From contig NZ_JAERRB010000003.1 of NCBI RefSeq assembly GCF_016735595.1, forward strand, positions 749,645 to 813,644: 64,000 nucleotides of DNA, written 5' to 3'. Below the pieces are notes generated by a model. The model was not told the DNA's origin and searched no databases. It saw nothing but the letters and a program-made list of their open reading frames with translations. Shown piece after piece: positions 14,327 through 23,928 of the stretch; positions within the stretch are counted from its first letter, which is position 1; each line of letters begins with the position of its first letter. A program made the translations under genes and the position numbers. The stretch comes from Chryseolinea lacunae (GTDB lineage Bacteria; Bacteroidota; Bacteroidia; Cytophagales; Cyclobacteriaceae).

Positions 14327-16732
14327 ATGCTGAAAAATTATCTGACCACCGCCTTTCGCATCATGCTGCGGCAAAAGGCTTATTCTTTCATCAACATTGT
14401 TGGGCTTGGGCTGGGCATTGCCGCCAGTTTGCTCATTATCCTCTATGTGGTGGACGAAATAAGCTTCGATCGCTTTCATAAAGACTATCACAGAACCTAC
14501 CGCCTTGGTTTCAAAGGGCGCCTGCAGGGCAACGACTTCGATATGGCAGTTTCGCCTGCCCCGGTGGCCGAAGCCATGCAGTCGGAAATTCCGGAAGTGG
14601 AATCGGTGGTGCGCTTCGGTTTGTGGCGAACCATGCCCATGAGCTTCGACGACAAGTCGTTTACGGAGCGCTACATGTTGGTGGCGGACTCAAACTTTTT
14701 TGAGTTCTTCTCCTTCCCCCTCGTGAAAGGCGATCCGAAAACCGTGCTGAAAGGGATGAACAAACTGGTGGTGACCGAGTCGGCCGCTAAACGTTATTTT
14801 GGTGACGAAAATCCAATCGGAAAAATTTTGTTGCGTGGCTCTGAAAAAACCGCCTGCGAAATAACGGGTGTGGCCAAAGACGCGCCGGGCAATTCGAGCA
14901 TTGTGTTCGATGTGGTGCTGTCCAGCCAGTCGTGGCAATACATGCGCGACACGCATTGGACATCCAACAACATCTACACCTATGTTAAAGTAAACCCGCA
15001 AGCGACTGTTGATCCGATTAAAAAGAAGCTCGACGTGATGGCTGAAAAAAACATGGGACACGAGCTTGAAGAATTGCTGGGCCTCACGTTCAAACAGTTT
15101 CGGGAGCAGGGCAACGATGTTGGTCTAAACCTGAACGCTTTGGAAGATCTTCACCTCCGCGTGAACCAGCGCGAAGAAATTCTACCCGCCGGCAATTTGC
15201 AATACCTCTATATATTCGGTGCCGTTGCTGTTTTTATTATAATCATTGGCTGCATCAATTTCATGAACCTGTCCACCGCGCGTTCGGCTAACCGGGCGAA
15301 GGAGGTTGGGGTACGAAAAACGATTGGAGCGCTTCGCTCCAAACTCATGAGTCAGTTTCTGGCCGAGTCGTTAATCTACAGTGCCTTGTCGATGATGTTG
15401 GCCATGCTCATCATTGCCGCTGTGCTGGCACCGTTCAACGTGCTGTCGGGAAAAACACTCACGTTGGCGCTTTTTGCAAAACCGATGGTGGTGGTAGGAT
15501 TGATTTTGTTCACCGCGGTTGTTGGGTTGTTGGCGGGAAGCTATCCGGCGTTTTATCTCACATCGTTCCGGCCATCGGAAGTGTTGAAGGGAAGGGTTCG
15601 TTCAGGCTTCAAGAACTCGGTCATGCGGAATGCACTGGTCACGTTTCAGTTTGTGATTTCCATTGCATTGATATTAGGAAGCATCGTGGTGTATAAACAG
15701 CTGATGTTTATGCAGGAAAAAAACATGGGTTTCCAGAAAGAAAATGTGATTGACTTGTTGCACACCTGGTCGCTCGACAAGAACGCGAAAGCCTTCAAGA
15801 ACGAGCTGGCGCAGCATCCGGAGTTTAAGGGGGCCAGCTTTTCCAGCAGCCTTCCGCCGCACATTGGCTGGAGCAATGCATTTCGCAAGGGCGGCACCGA
15901 ACAGGATTTTCTATTGCAGGTCTATCACGTAGACCACGATCACCTCGCCACCATGCAGTATGAAATGGTGGACGGAAGATTTTTCTCGCGCGACTTTGCC
16001 AGCGACACCGCGGCCGTCATTCTCAACGAATCGGCCTATCGCCAGATGGGGTTTGATAAACTTGAAAATCAAACCATCACCGACTTCAGCGGCGACAAGC
16101 CACATCCGTTGAAAATCATCGGTGTGATGAAGAATTTTAATTTTGAGAGCTTGCGCAACGACGTGAAGCCCATGGCCATTCTTCTGGGAGGTGAACCCAA
16201 CGGCGAAATGGCTATACGCCTGGCGCCGGGCAACACACGCGAACAATTGAAACTGCTGGAAACCATCTGGAAGAAATACTCCACAAACGCTTTTGAATAT
16301 TCGTTCATAGACGAAAACTTCGATGCCCTCTTTCGCTCCGAACAACGCATGAGCTACATCGTCCTCATCTTTACCGTGCTGGCTATTACCATCGCCAGCC
16401 TTGGGTTGTTTGGCCTCACCACGTTCACGGCCGAACAACGCGCAAAGGAAATCAGTATCCGTAAAGTGATGGGTGCTTCGGTGCCGCACATCATGATGCT
16501 GATGTCGAAAGATTTTGCCGTGCTCATTGTCATAGCCTTTGCCATTGCTGCACCGTTGGGCTGGTATCTGGCATCGAGCTGGCTCGATGGATTTGCCTAT
16601 CACACCGGCGTGGATGCCTGGGCTGTTGTGCTGGCCGGTTTGGCGTCGCTGATCACCGCGGTGATCACCATAAGTTTTCAATCACTGAAGGCAGCCCGGG
16701 CAAACCCGGTAGATGCTATGCGCAGCGAATAA
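14327..16732 (+). CDS. MacB/FtsX-type ABC transporter permease
   Basis: 801 residues with the layout usual in Bacteroidota: an N-terminal helix after YLTTAFRIMLRQKAYSFIN, a MacB periplasmic core domain, three helices around residues ~290-420 containing RSANRAKEVGVRKTIGA, a second periplasmic domain, and a second FtsX unit at the C-terminus (RAKEISIRKVMGASVPHI). No ATPase gene is adjacent. Such permeases act in peptide or antimicrobial export or in envelope stress. Confidence 0.9.
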   Translation: MLKNYLTTAFRIMLRQKAYSFINIVGLGLGIAASLLIILYVVDEISFDRFHKDYHRTYRLGFKGRLQGNDFDMAVSPAPVAEAMQSEIPEVESVVRFGLWRTMPMSFDDKSFTERYMLVADSNFFEFFSFPLVKGDPKTVLKGMNKLVVTESAAKRYFGDENPIGKILLRGSEKTACEITGVAKDAPGNSSIVFDVVLSSQSWQYMRDTHWTSNNIYTYVKVNPQATVDPIKKKLDVMAEKNMGHELEELLGLTFKQFREQGNDVGLNLNALEDLHLRVNQREEILPAGNLQYLYIFGAVAVFIIIIGCINFMNLSTARSANRAKEVGVRKTIGALRSKLMSQFLAESLIYSALSMMLAMLIIAAVLAPFNVLSGKTLTLALFAKPMVVVGLILFTAVVGLLAGSYPAFYLTSFRPSEVLKGRVRSGFKNSVMRNALVTFQFVISIALILGSIVVYKQLMFMQEKNMGFQKENVIDLLHTWSLDKNAKAFKNELAQHPEFKGASFSSSLPPHIGWSNAFRKGGTEQDFLLQVYHVDHDHLATMQYEMVDGRFFSRDFASDTAAVILNESAYRQMGFDKLENQTITDFSGDKPHPLKIIGVMKNFNFESLRNDVKPMAILLGGEPNGEMAIRLAPGNTREQLKLLETIWKKYSTNAFEYSFIDENFDALFRSEQRMSYIVLIFTVLAITIASLGLFGLTTFTAEQRAKEISIRKVMGASVPHIMMLMSKDFAVLIVIAFAIAAPLGWYLASSWLDGFAYHTGVDAWAVVLAGLASLITAVITISFQSLKAARANPVDAMRSE

Positions 16733-16755
16733 AACATAAAAACATAATCGTATAG

Positions 16756-16789
16756 CCTCTCTTCCAGAATGTGGGAGAGAGGTTTTTTT
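16756..16789 (+). terminator. Terminator of the permease gene
   Basis: CCTCTCTTCC (16756-16765) pairs with GGGAGAGAGG (16773-16782, one T-G pair), followed by seven T. Confidence 0.85.
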
Positions 16790-16798
16790 GTGCATCAC

Positions 16799-17941
16799 CT
16801 AAAAGATATAGCCGGTGGAAATGGAGAGGAAGTCTGATATTTTGCCACGTGCGTGCAGCGCCACACCGGCATAGAGTGGGCCTTTGATTTTATATTCCAG
16901 CAAATAGACCTGATAAAATTTTTGTGCGCTGCTGGGATGGTTGGGTGTGATGTAGTAGGCCAGCTGCTGTCCGAACAAAAGCTTGCCAAAGAAAAAATAG
17001 TTCTGAAGACTGACGGAGCCCACCAGCGGATTGTACTTTTTTCCCGACTGCGCTTCCAGTACCTGTGCAATGCCATCGTAATAAAATTCTGCTCCAAGGC
17101 CAAGGGCACACACACGTCCCAAAGGTTTTGCTGCACCCAGGTTTAGCCCCCCGGCAAATCGTTTTTCGGAAGGAGCGTCTTGTGTCGGGTCCGATGTGTG
17201 TCGCCCGGCAAAAGCATGGGCAATGAATTTGATATCGCGATCGGTGAAGGGAACGCGCTTGCGGGGTTTCAGCAACAGCGGCTGCAAGGCATACTCCACC
17301 CCAACGCTACCCGACGCCACATTGATGCCCCAATTCGGCCATGTGCTTCCTCCGTTAGAAATGTGGCTGATCTGCGCCCCGGCCATCACACGCCAGCGAT
17401 CGTTGATCGCATAATACAACGTGGGGTTGATCAGCAATAAAAAACTAATGTGTTGACTATAGTAGATGTTGTCGGGGTTGGCGGTGGTGTTGTGAATTTT
17501 GTTGAGGTAGCTAAACCCCGCACCACACCGCAGCGAAACCTGGATGTGTTTTGCGTTCACGATGAATGGCTCTGTGAAAACGGTGGCACTGACGGCGTGC
17601 CCCAGAATGGCGGTGTTGCCAAAGTCGGCATAGCTCAAGGAGACGCCGTTCTTTGTGTAGCAGTTTGCATAGTCCCAAGCGCGCTGTTCGTTTTTCAAAA
17701 GACTAAAGTTCACCTCGGCCATGCGTGGTGGTCGTGTGAGGAGCGTGGCGAGGCTGGGGTCGTCGATGAGAATTTTGCCGCTGTGAAAGCGTGCATCCAC
17801 AAAATAGATCCGCGACGAGTCTGGCGTTTGAGCGGAAGTTGTTAAGGCGACGAGCAAAAGCAATAGGACCCGGGCGTGGCTATGCAAGGATACATTGGTT
17901 AGCACCTGAAGAAAAAATATACTTTTGAAGCGGGTCCGCAT
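16799..17941 (-). CDS. PagL-like lipid A deacylase (acyloxyacyl hydrolase)
   Basis: 380 residues with an N-terminal signal (ARVLLLLLVALTTSAQ). The motif H193ISNGG matches the His-x-Ser-Asn-Gly active site of PagL, which removes the 3-O acyl chain from lipid A in the outer membrane. The C-terminus ends in an aromatic residue (GYIF), as beta-barrels do. Bacteroidota proteins of this family are longer than proteobacterial PagL. The start is uncertain, because the ATG at 17941 leaves only 34 bases to the divergent YciI gene; an internal alternative start is possible. Confidence 0.75.
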   Translation of the reverse strand: MRTRFKSIFFLQVLTNVSLHSHARVLLLLLVALTTSAQTPDSSRIYFVDARFHSGKILIDDPSLATLLTRPPRMAEVNFSLLKNEQRAWDYANCYTKNGVSLSYADFGNTAILGHAVSATVFTEPFIVNAKHIQVSLRCGAGFSYLNKIHNTTANPDNIYYSQHISFLLLINPTLYYAINDRWRVMAGAQISHISNGGSTWPNWGINVASGSVGVEYALQPLLLKPRKRVPFTDRDIKFIAHAFAGRHTSDPTQDAPSEKRFAGGLNLGAAKPLGRVCALGLGAEFYYDGIAQVLEAQSGKKYNPLVGSVSLQNYFFFGKLLFGQQLAYYITPNHPSSAQKFYQVYLLEYKIKGPLYAGVALHARGKISDFLSISTGYIF

Positions 17942-17975
17942 TGGTTTCGTTAAATTACAGAATCAAAAAAACATT

Positions 17976-18269
17976 ATGGATAAAAAATATTTTGTTCTCA
18001 AACTAATTCCACCCCGACCCGACTTTGCGTCGACCATGACAGACGTGGAGCGTAGCATCATGCATCAACACATTGCCTATTGGAAACCTTTTCTCGACAC
18101 CGGCAAACTTCTTGTCTATGGCCCTGTGCTCGACCCCGCCGGCACGTTTGGCCTGGGCATTGTGTGTGTCGAAAACGAAGCCGAGGCACGCGCCCTGCTT
18201 TCGAACGACCCCGCCCTCTCCATCAACACATTCGAAATTTTTCCAATGCTGGCGGTGGTGAAACAGTGA
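17976..18269 (+). CDS. YciI-family protein
   Basis: 97 residues of the YciI type, a ferredoxin-like dimeric alpha/beta barrel of mostly unknown role: YFVLKLIPPRPDF, then MHQHIAYWKPFLDTGKLLVYGPVLDP and AEARALLSNDP. The His in MHQHIAYW is the usual conserved position. The ATG at 17976 is chosen because the fold starts there. The following 270 bases to the next gene hold nothing recognisable. Confidence 0.75.
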   Translation: MDKKYFVLKLIPPRPDFASTMTDVERSIMHQHIAYWKPFLDTGKLLVYGPVLDPAGTFGLGIVCVENEAEARALLSNDPALSINTFEIFPMLAVVKQ

Positions 18270-18540
18270 GTTAACCGTGTTGTGAGCGGGAATGTTCAGC
18301 GTTGACATGCGTTGTTTGAATACGTGATTAGATTTCTTCTCTTTAGTTGTGCACATTCTTCTCTTCGTGATAATTTTTTGGTGATGGCTCTGTGACCTTT
18401 TGCTTGGGGCGGGATTTAAAAAATACCCGACTTCACGCAAGCATTTGGTATTGGCTGCGTTCATAGGCTGTGATGATGGAATAGCCTTTTGTGGCGTGTT
18501 GTCTGGCGTGTGAGAGAACCTAACCAAACGTTTTTGTGAT

Positions 18541-20523
18541 ATGAGAATCGTATGTATTCCGCTTCTTTTTATGGCGATCACCTCGGCGTGCTGCCAATCC
18601 TTGCAAGAAACCAAACATCCCGACGACACGAGCCGATTCCGGGTGTCCATTGATCGTCATTGGGGTTTTATCAACAGACATGGGGAGCTGGTGGTGAAGC
18701 CGATTTTTAAAAATGCTGGCGATTTTTCCGAAGGACTTTGTGCGGTCCGCATAGATGGCTGTTTTGGCTTCATCGATAAGAACGGCACATTCGTTATCGC
18801 TCCCTCATTTGACTTTGCTACACAATTCAAGGAGGGATTGGCCATTGTTTTCCTCCGTGGAAAATCGTTCTACATTGATAGAGATGGAAAGCGGGCGTTC
18901 GATAACATATATAAACATGTGAGCGATTTTGGAAACGGCAGGGCATACGTGCGAACGTTCACCGGTAAGGAGGGTGTCATTGATCAGCACGGTAAACTCC
19001 TTATAGACACCATGTTTTCGGGGATTGGTAGTTTCTCGGAAGGCTGCGCCGTGGTGCGCGGCTTGCGTCAAAAGTCTCATGAGGATGAAGACCTGAATGT
19101 TGAGGTGGGCCTGATTGACGCCGAGGGAAAATTTATGGTTCCCTACAACCGCTATTCAAACATAGTCAATTCAAGCAAAGGATATTTCGAGGTGAGCGGG
19201 ATTGACGACGACGACAAAGCGAGACGTTCCGGGCTTATCGACAGCAATGGGGCGGAGGTATTTATTCGTGCCGACACAGGCGAGGTGTGGCTTGCCGGAG
19301 GGCTTTGTGACGGACTCGCGCGTATACATTTGTACAACTACAAAGCAGATGCAATAACCGATAGCCATAAAGACAACGCCTACGAGGGCTTTGTGAATGA
19401 TCGTGGGGAATTGGTTGTCGACAATCCGGAATTTAAAAATGTGTCTGATTTTTCAAGCGGTCGTGCCTTTGTGGAGGAACTCGACGGTCACTACTCGGTC
19501 ATCAATACCCAAGGCAAAAGAATTGGCAGCGTTAAGTTTAACAATGTCCTCTCAACGTCTTATAATGTAGGATCTTTTCAGGATGGAATTGCCTTTGTAT
19601 CGACCGACGATGGATGGGGTATGATCGACACCAGTACAAATTTTTTGATTAAACCCAGATTTCAGAAAATCGAGTCACCGGGATTGGTTGGTAATTATTT
19701 TTTCTTTGAGGGCGGCAACCCACAGGCAAGTGACATGGACGCCACGTTCTACGGCGTGGCCGACCGTGGTGGGAACGTTATATTCAATTCGGTGATGCAG
19801 ACCTATGATCAGACTGGCTTTGTGAACGGCCTGTTGAAATATATGGTAGACAACAAACTCACCTTTGTGAATACCGATGGAAAAATTGTGTGGCAGGAAA
19901 CGCCGCTGAAGGACGGAAAAATCACCGCATTAAACATCGACTACATGAACCGGGGATACTGCTACGCACAGTCACAACCAAATGAAGCGGATAATGGCCA
20001 TGGCTACAGTGATAGCATGGCCGAAGCTGCCAGGATTAAAAATCGCAAGGGTGCCCCCGCCAATGTGCTTAGCATTACTATTGTTGACAATGATGCTGTG
20101 TTTGAAAATCAATTTAAGGGCATGGTAGTTCAGATTGCAAACCAATCAAAAAGAACTGTCCTTTTCAACGCGCAAGACAATCGCCTCGACATGAAGATGC
20201 AGGCACTCGACCACAATGGTGTGTGGCAAGATATAGAATACCTTCCCAATAGCTGGTGTGGCAATAGTTACCACACGTTGCGGCTCAAACGTAGTCGTTC
20301 GTGGTCGCTTGTGTTGCCGCGCTATGAGGGCGACATAAAAACCAAGCTTCGGGTGTCTTTGCAGTACATCGATCCGCGTGCTGCTGCGCCTTCCGCATTC
20401 TCAAGAGCAAAAGAAACCCTGGTGATTTACAGTCCCGAGTTTGAGGGGAGCGTCAACCCTGCGCAATTCTGGAGAAGGCCGGAGTATTATCGTGGGGGAA
20501 TCATGGATCCCTATAATGAGTAG
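18541..20523 (+). CDS. WG-repeat protein
   Basis: 660 residues with an N-terminal export signal (MRIVCIPLLFMAITSACC). At least eight WG/KWG-type repeats of ~35-50 residues follow, for example WGFINRHGELVVKPIF, FGFIDKNGTFVIAPSF, KEGVIDQHGKLLIDTMF and WGMIDTSTNFLIKPRF. The last ~150 residues are different: an extra beta domain with LSITIVDNDAVFENQFKG. WG repeats form beta-rich solenoids of unknown function. It stands alone on the plus strand. Confidence 0.85.
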   Translation: MRIVCIPLLFMAITSACCQSLQETKHPDDTSRFRVSIDRHWGFINRHGELVVKPIFKNAGDFSEGLCAVRIDGCFGFIDKNGTFVIAPSFDFATQFKEGLAIVFLRGKSFYIDRDGKRAFDNIYKHVSDFGNGRAYVRTFTGKEGVIDQHGKLLIDTMFSGIGSFSEGCAVVRGLRQKSHEDEDLNVEVGLIDAEGKFMVPYNRYSNIVNSSKGYFEVSGIDDDDKARRSGLIDSNGAEVFIRADTGEVWLAGGLCDGLARIHLYNYKADAITDSHKDNAYEGFVNDRGELVVDNPEFKNVSDFSSGRAFVEELDGHYSVINTQGKRIGSVKFNNVLSTSYNVGSFQDGIAFVSTDDGWGMIDTSTNFLIKPRFQKIESPGLVGNYFFFEGGNPQASDMDATFYGVADRGGNVIFNSVMQTYDQTGFVNGLLKYMVDNKLTFVNTDGKIVWQETPLKDGKITALNIDYMNRGYCYAQSQPNEADNGHGYSDSMAEAARIKNRKGAPANVLSITIVDNDAVFENQFKGMVVQIANQSKRTVLFNAQDNRLDMKMQALDHNGVWQDIEYLPNSWCGNSYHTLRLKRSRSWSLVLPRYEGDIKTKLRVSLQYIDPRAAAPSAFSRAKETLVIYSPEFEGSVNPAQFWRRPEYYRGGIMDPYNE

Positions 20524-20622
20524 TCCCAGAAAGACCGCTGGAATTTGCAGTGCTTCAAAAATAAACCCACAAACCCCGTAGTTTTTTAGCCATCTTCCAT
20601 ACTAATAGGGAAACAGCAGAAG

Positions 20623-21132
20623 GTGCTAATGAACAATCCGCAATATCAGGAGTTCCTAAAGGATGTGAACGCGCATATCAACATCGTTCACAAGGTGTGC
20701 CGGGTGTATTGCCCGGGGCACCTGGAGGCTGAGCGTGAGGATGTTTTTCAGGAGATCATGTTTCAGTTGTGGCGGTCGTATCCACATTTTAAGGGGCAAT
20801 CAAAATTTTCAACGTGGATGTATAAGGTCGCCTTGAACACGGCCATCACATACGTGAAGAAAAGCGCGCGCAATCCTGCCACCGAAAAACTGCGACCAAC
20901 ACACGACTTCGCCGAAACCACCGGGCCAAATCCGGAAGACGAGAAATTAAGTTTGCTCTATGAGGCCATCGACTCGTTGTCGCCACTTGACAAGGCCATC
21001 ATTCTACTCTATTTAGAAGACAACAGCTATCAGGAAATAGCCATGATCATCGGCCTCACAAAAACCAATGTGAGTGTGCGGCTGGTCCGTATCAAAAAAG
21101 CACTGGAAGAAAGACTTCGCTATACCGATTAA
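20623..21132 (+). CDS. ECF sigma factor
   Basis: 169 residues. Region 2 (EAEREDVFQEIMFQLWRSYPHFKGQSKFSTWMYKVALNTAI) and region 4 (LDKAIILLYLEDNSYQEIAMIIGLTKTNVSVRLVRIKKAL) are both present. The start may be the ATG at 20623 or that at 20629 (MNNPQYQEF). The next gene, 12 bases downstream, encodes a membrane protein likely to be its anti-sigma partner. Confidence 0.9.
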   Translation: MLMNNPQYQEFLKDVNAHINIVHKVCRVYCPGHLEAEREDVFQEIMFQLWRSYPHFKGQSKFSTWMYKVALNTAITYVKKSARNPATEKLRPTHDFAETTGPNPEDEKLSLLYEAIDSLSPLDKAIILLYLEDNSYQEIAMIIGLTKTNVSVRLVRIKKALEERLRYTD

Positions 21133-21144
21133 ACAAAAACGCAT

Positions 21145-21765
21145 ATGGAATCATTTGATGAAGTGAGAAAACTCTGGAACGCCAACAAGGCGTGTGGTGT
21201 GGATGATGTGAAAGCCGAAGCGTTGGCCGCCAACATCCGGAAACGACTTGCGCAGGAGCGGCGCACCGTGATGGAATATTTCTGGGCCGTGTTTGTCTAT
21301 CACATTATCTTGTATGCGTTGGCTACGCATGTTGTCATTAAATTTTATGGCAATACGCTGGTGATGATTTTGGCTTCGGCGTGCGCCGTGCTGCATGTGC
21401 CGTTCACCATGGTGTTGCTGAAAAAATTCAAAGCGATGTGTGTTGCCCGGGCAGCCGAAACGGCGCATGAGGTTTCTGCCTATGTGGCGCAGCAGTATGA
21501 ACAAGTACAGGCCTTCTTCATCTTGAAAAAACGATTCGACCTCATCAGCATTCCGGTGACCTGCGGTTGCATGGCCGCCACCATTTTCGAAGGCTATGTG
21601 CCCGGTGGCATTGCCAACAACGTGCTGGCAACCCTTGTGGTGTTCGCCCTGCTGTTCGGAGCCTTTGTGTGGGCCACGCGGCTTGACAACCGAAAACGTT
21701 TTGAAAAACCGTTGGTGCATTTAGATATGATCATGAAAGACTTCTCAGCGACCGTGATTGGGTGA
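21145..21765 (+). CDS. Membrane protein, probable anti-sigma partner
   Basis: 206 residues. An N-terminal soluble segment (ESFDEVRKLWNANKA, ~45 residues) is followed by four likely membrane helices (~45-95 and ~130-185). Small membrane proteins of this layout sit directly after ECF sigma genes in Bacteroidota and are thought to hold the sigma factor. No zinc-binding HxxxCxxC motif is present. The role is inferred from position. Confidence 0.6.
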   Translation: MESFDEVRKLWNANKACGVDDVKAEALAANIRKRLAQERRTVMEYFWAVFVYHIILYALATHVVIKFYGNTLVMILASACAVLHVPFTMVLLKKFKAMCVARAAETAHEVSAYVAQQYEQVQAFFILKKRFDLISIPVTCGCMAATIFEGYVPGGIANNVLATLVVFALLFGAFVWATRLDNRKRFEKPLVHLDMIMKDFSATVIG

Positions 21766-21816
21766 GCGTTGTAAAGAACGGAGCAGATTTAGAAAATTGG
21801 AATGGGATAAATAGAA

Positions 21817-21846
21817 AAGCCAGGACGGAAGCCCTGGCTTTTTTGT
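21817..21846. terminator. Bidirectional-looking terminator
   Basis: AAGCCAGG (21817-21824) pairs with CCTGGCTT (21833-21840) and is followed by a T-run on the plus strand. It lies between convergent genes ending at 21765 and 21863. Confidence 0.8.
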
Positions 21847-21862
21847 TTCTGTGTGATCCGTG

Positions 21863-22618
21863 TTAGGATTGTTTCTTGCTTACTTCACCGTTTTTCAAAT
21901 TGAGGGTGAAGTTTTCGCCACCCACAATCAGCAACGCCGCATCATTGCCCTGGAAGGTGATGTCGCCGGTGTATTTGAAGTCGCCTTTGCTGGGCACGCT
22001 TCCTTCGATGAGGTAGGTGCCGGTGCCGCTCACGATCTTGTGCGTCACTTTGTTTACGACCAGCGTGGTGAGTGTGATTTCAACCGTGCTGCTGCCTGAC
22101 TTCGCCTGCTCTTTGTTTTCGAACGAGCCGCTGCGTTTGTATTGTCCGTTCAGCAAAAAGTTTTTCGTAGTGTCGGCGAGGCCGGTCACGTCGAGTTCGG
22201 AAACACCGGAGTGCGAGGCTTTCAGCTTTGGTCCATCAAACGCACCGCTATAGCTGAGGTCGACCGACACCAGCGACGGAGCGTTTTGATCGTTGCACTC
22301 CAGACGGAACTTGTAGCTGAAATCATAGCTAAAGGTGACGGTGGCACCTGAAGGACTTGATCCCGAGAAGGCGATGTTTTGCGAAACGCCGCAAGCGTTC
22401 ACACGACCACCGGCATTATCCTTCAACAGGTCTTCTGTCACGCCGGTGGTTTTGTCCGACACGAAAGAAACCCCCGAGGTGTTGGAGGCCAGCGACGACG
22501 ACACAATCACGGCGGCTTCATCGGTTGTGATGGAGTTCACCGGTGCGTCATCATCATTGTTACACGCGGTGAGGGCTGCAAACACGGTGAGGAATAATAA
22601 TGCTTTGTGATTTTTCAT
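21863..22618 (-). CDS. Uncharacterised lipoprotein
   Basis: 251 residues. The signal ends in the lipobox LTAC followed by NNDDD, an acidic stretch near the acylated Cys. The remainder is rich in Ser, Thr and Gly with a beta pattern (FSYDFSYKFRLECND, GTYLIEGSVPSKGDFKYTGDITFQG). No family with a known role is recognised. The ATG at 22618 is chosen because the signal peptide starts there. The 255 bases to tRNA-Val hold no gene. Confidence 0.7.
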   Translation of the reverse strand: MKNHKALLFLTVFAALTACNNDDDAPVNSITTDEAAVIVSSSLASNTSGVSFVSDKTTGVTEDLLKDNAGGRVNACGVSQNIAFSGSSPSGATVTFSYDFSYKFRLECNDQNAPSLVSVDLSYSGAFDGPKLKASHSGVSELDVTGLADTTKNFLLNGQYKRSGSFENKEQAKSGSSTVEITLTTLVVNKVTHKIVSGTGTYLIEGSVPSKGDFKYTGDITFQGNDAALLIVGGENFTLNLKNGEVSKKQS

Positions 22619-22874
22619 AGAGCGTTGTTTAGTTTCCATTTGTGAAGCCATTAACGCACCAGATTGCGCGAAAGCGACTCTCCACGCCATGAACAGCCGG
22701 TTTCGTCAATAGACTTCTGAAATGAAAGGTTAACCGGCATACTAAGATTTTAAAACACGGGCCGATCCGCAGGGTTTGGATGGACGTTGTGCAATGGAAT
22801 TGTGGAAATCTTCCGAAATTTTTTTGATGCGCCGTGGAAAAAGCTTTGGAAGAATAAGGGATGGGATGGAAGTG

Positions 22875-22949
22875 TGGGATGTACTGGATTCGAACCAGTG
22901 ACCCCTACCCTGTCAAGGTAGTGCTCTAAACCAGCTGAGCTAACACCCC
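22875..22949 (-). tRNA. tRNA-Val(GAC)
   Basis: Complete cloverleaf on the minus strand: acceptor GGGGTGT/ACATCCC, D-arm GCTC/GAGC, anticodon stem CTACC/GGTAG with loop TTGACAG (anticodon GAC), T-arm ACTGG-TTCGAAT-CCAGT. The discriminator is A and CCA is not encoded. Confidence 0.93.
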
Positions 22950-22976
22950 CGATGTTTGAGAAGCTAATGTAATAAA

Positions 22977-23010
22977 AAAAACCGCTCAGACATTTTGTCA
23001 AAGCGGTTTT
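22977..23010. terminator. Hairpin between the two tRNA genes
   Basis: AAAACCGCT pairs with AGCGGTTTT with an inner GACA/TGTC stem. A-run and T-run flank it, so it can terminate in both directions, most likely after tRNA-Lys on the minus strand. Confidence 0.7.
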
Positions 23011-23014
23011 GAAG

Positions 23015-23087
23015 TGACCCCGGAGAGATTCGAACTCTCGACCCATTGATTAAGAGTCAATTGCTCTACCAGCTGAGCTACGGAGTC
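23015..23087 (-). tRNA. tRNA-Lys(CTT)
   Basis: Complete cloverleaf on the minus strand: acceptor GACTCCG/CGGGGTC, D-arm GCTC/GAGC, anticodon stem TTGA/TCAA with loop CTCTTAA (anticodon CTT), T-arm GAGAG-TTCGAAT-CTCTC. No encoded CCA. Confidence 0.93.
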
Positions 23088-23140
23088 AAAACGGTAACTG
23101 GGGTAGCAAAGTAAACCTTTGAACACATAGCATGCAAATC

Positions 23141-23917
23141 TTATTTTTCACCGGCCAGTAGCCCACCCTCGCCTTTGAGCATCACGCCCGACAGCTTGCG
23201 CCGGAGTGATTCGGCCACGAGGTAGAATATTTTTTGTGCCGCGTCGGCATAAACCAATCCTTCGGGCCGGATGTTCGAAATACAGTTGCGCGATTCGTCG
23301 GTGAGGCCCGGTTTAGGGTGATAGGTAAGGTAGGCACCCAGACTATGAGGCGATGTGAGTCCGGGCCGTTCGCCAATGAAAATCAGGGACAGTTCCGCTT
23401 TTAATAATGAGCCAATGTCGTCGGCAATGGCCACGCGTGCCTGGTCGGCCAACACCACGGGTGCCGTCGACAATCCCGCCGCGGCCAAGGCGGGCAGCAG
23501 TTGCGCAAGCACATGCACAGCGTGAAGGTTCACGGCTTCGGCAGAAAGACCGTCGGCAAAAACGATGCTCACATCTGCGGTGCCGGGCAACAGCGTTTCA
23601 ATTTTTTTTCGCGACGCGGCATTTAACCTCCGACCCAGATCCGGACGTTGCAAATATTCCTGTCGTGTTTGCACCTGGCTTTGCAGCGACAACACCGAGA
23701 GGCCCAGGGTTTCCAATGCCGTGGTGAGCGCGGCATTGTCGAGCGTTGAATAGATGGCATCGCGTGCGTGGGCGTGGGCCAGTTTGAAATCGAGCGAGGC
23801 ATTGGTGGGCAACCCCGCACCCACGCGCCCCAAGGCAATGCGCGCATCGGTGTGTGCGCGCAGCGAAATCCAGGGATCGGATGGAATGTGGAATGCAGGT
23901 TTATCGGAAGTGCTCAT
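23141..23917 (-). CDS. eutC: Ethanolamine ammonia-lyase small subunit
   Basis: 258 residues. Motifs of EutC are visible: DPWISLRAHTDARIALGRVGAGLPT near the N-terminus, VSIVFADGLSAEAV in the middle, LIFIGERPGLTSPHSLGAYLTY, and RNCISNIRPEGLVY near the end. With EutB it forms the adenosylcobalamin-dependent lyase that turns ethanolamine into acetaldehyde and ammonia. The ATG at 23917 lies 11 bases after the eutB stop; the upstream ATG at 24019 would overlap eutB. Confidence 0.93.
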   Translation of the reverse strand: MSTSDKPAFHIPSDPWISLRAHTDARIALGRVGAGLPTNASLDFKLAHAHARDAIYSTLDNAALTTALETLGLSVLSLQSQVQTRQEYLQRPDLGRRLNAASRKKIETLLPGTADVSIVFADGLSAEAVNLHAVHVLAQLLPALAAAGLSTAPVVLADQARVAIADDIGSLLKAELSLIFIGERPGLTSPHSLGAYLTYHPKPGLTDESRNCISNIRPEGLVYADAAQKIFYLVAESLRRKLSGVMLKGEGGLLAGEK

Positions 23918-23928
23918 GCAGTCGGAAG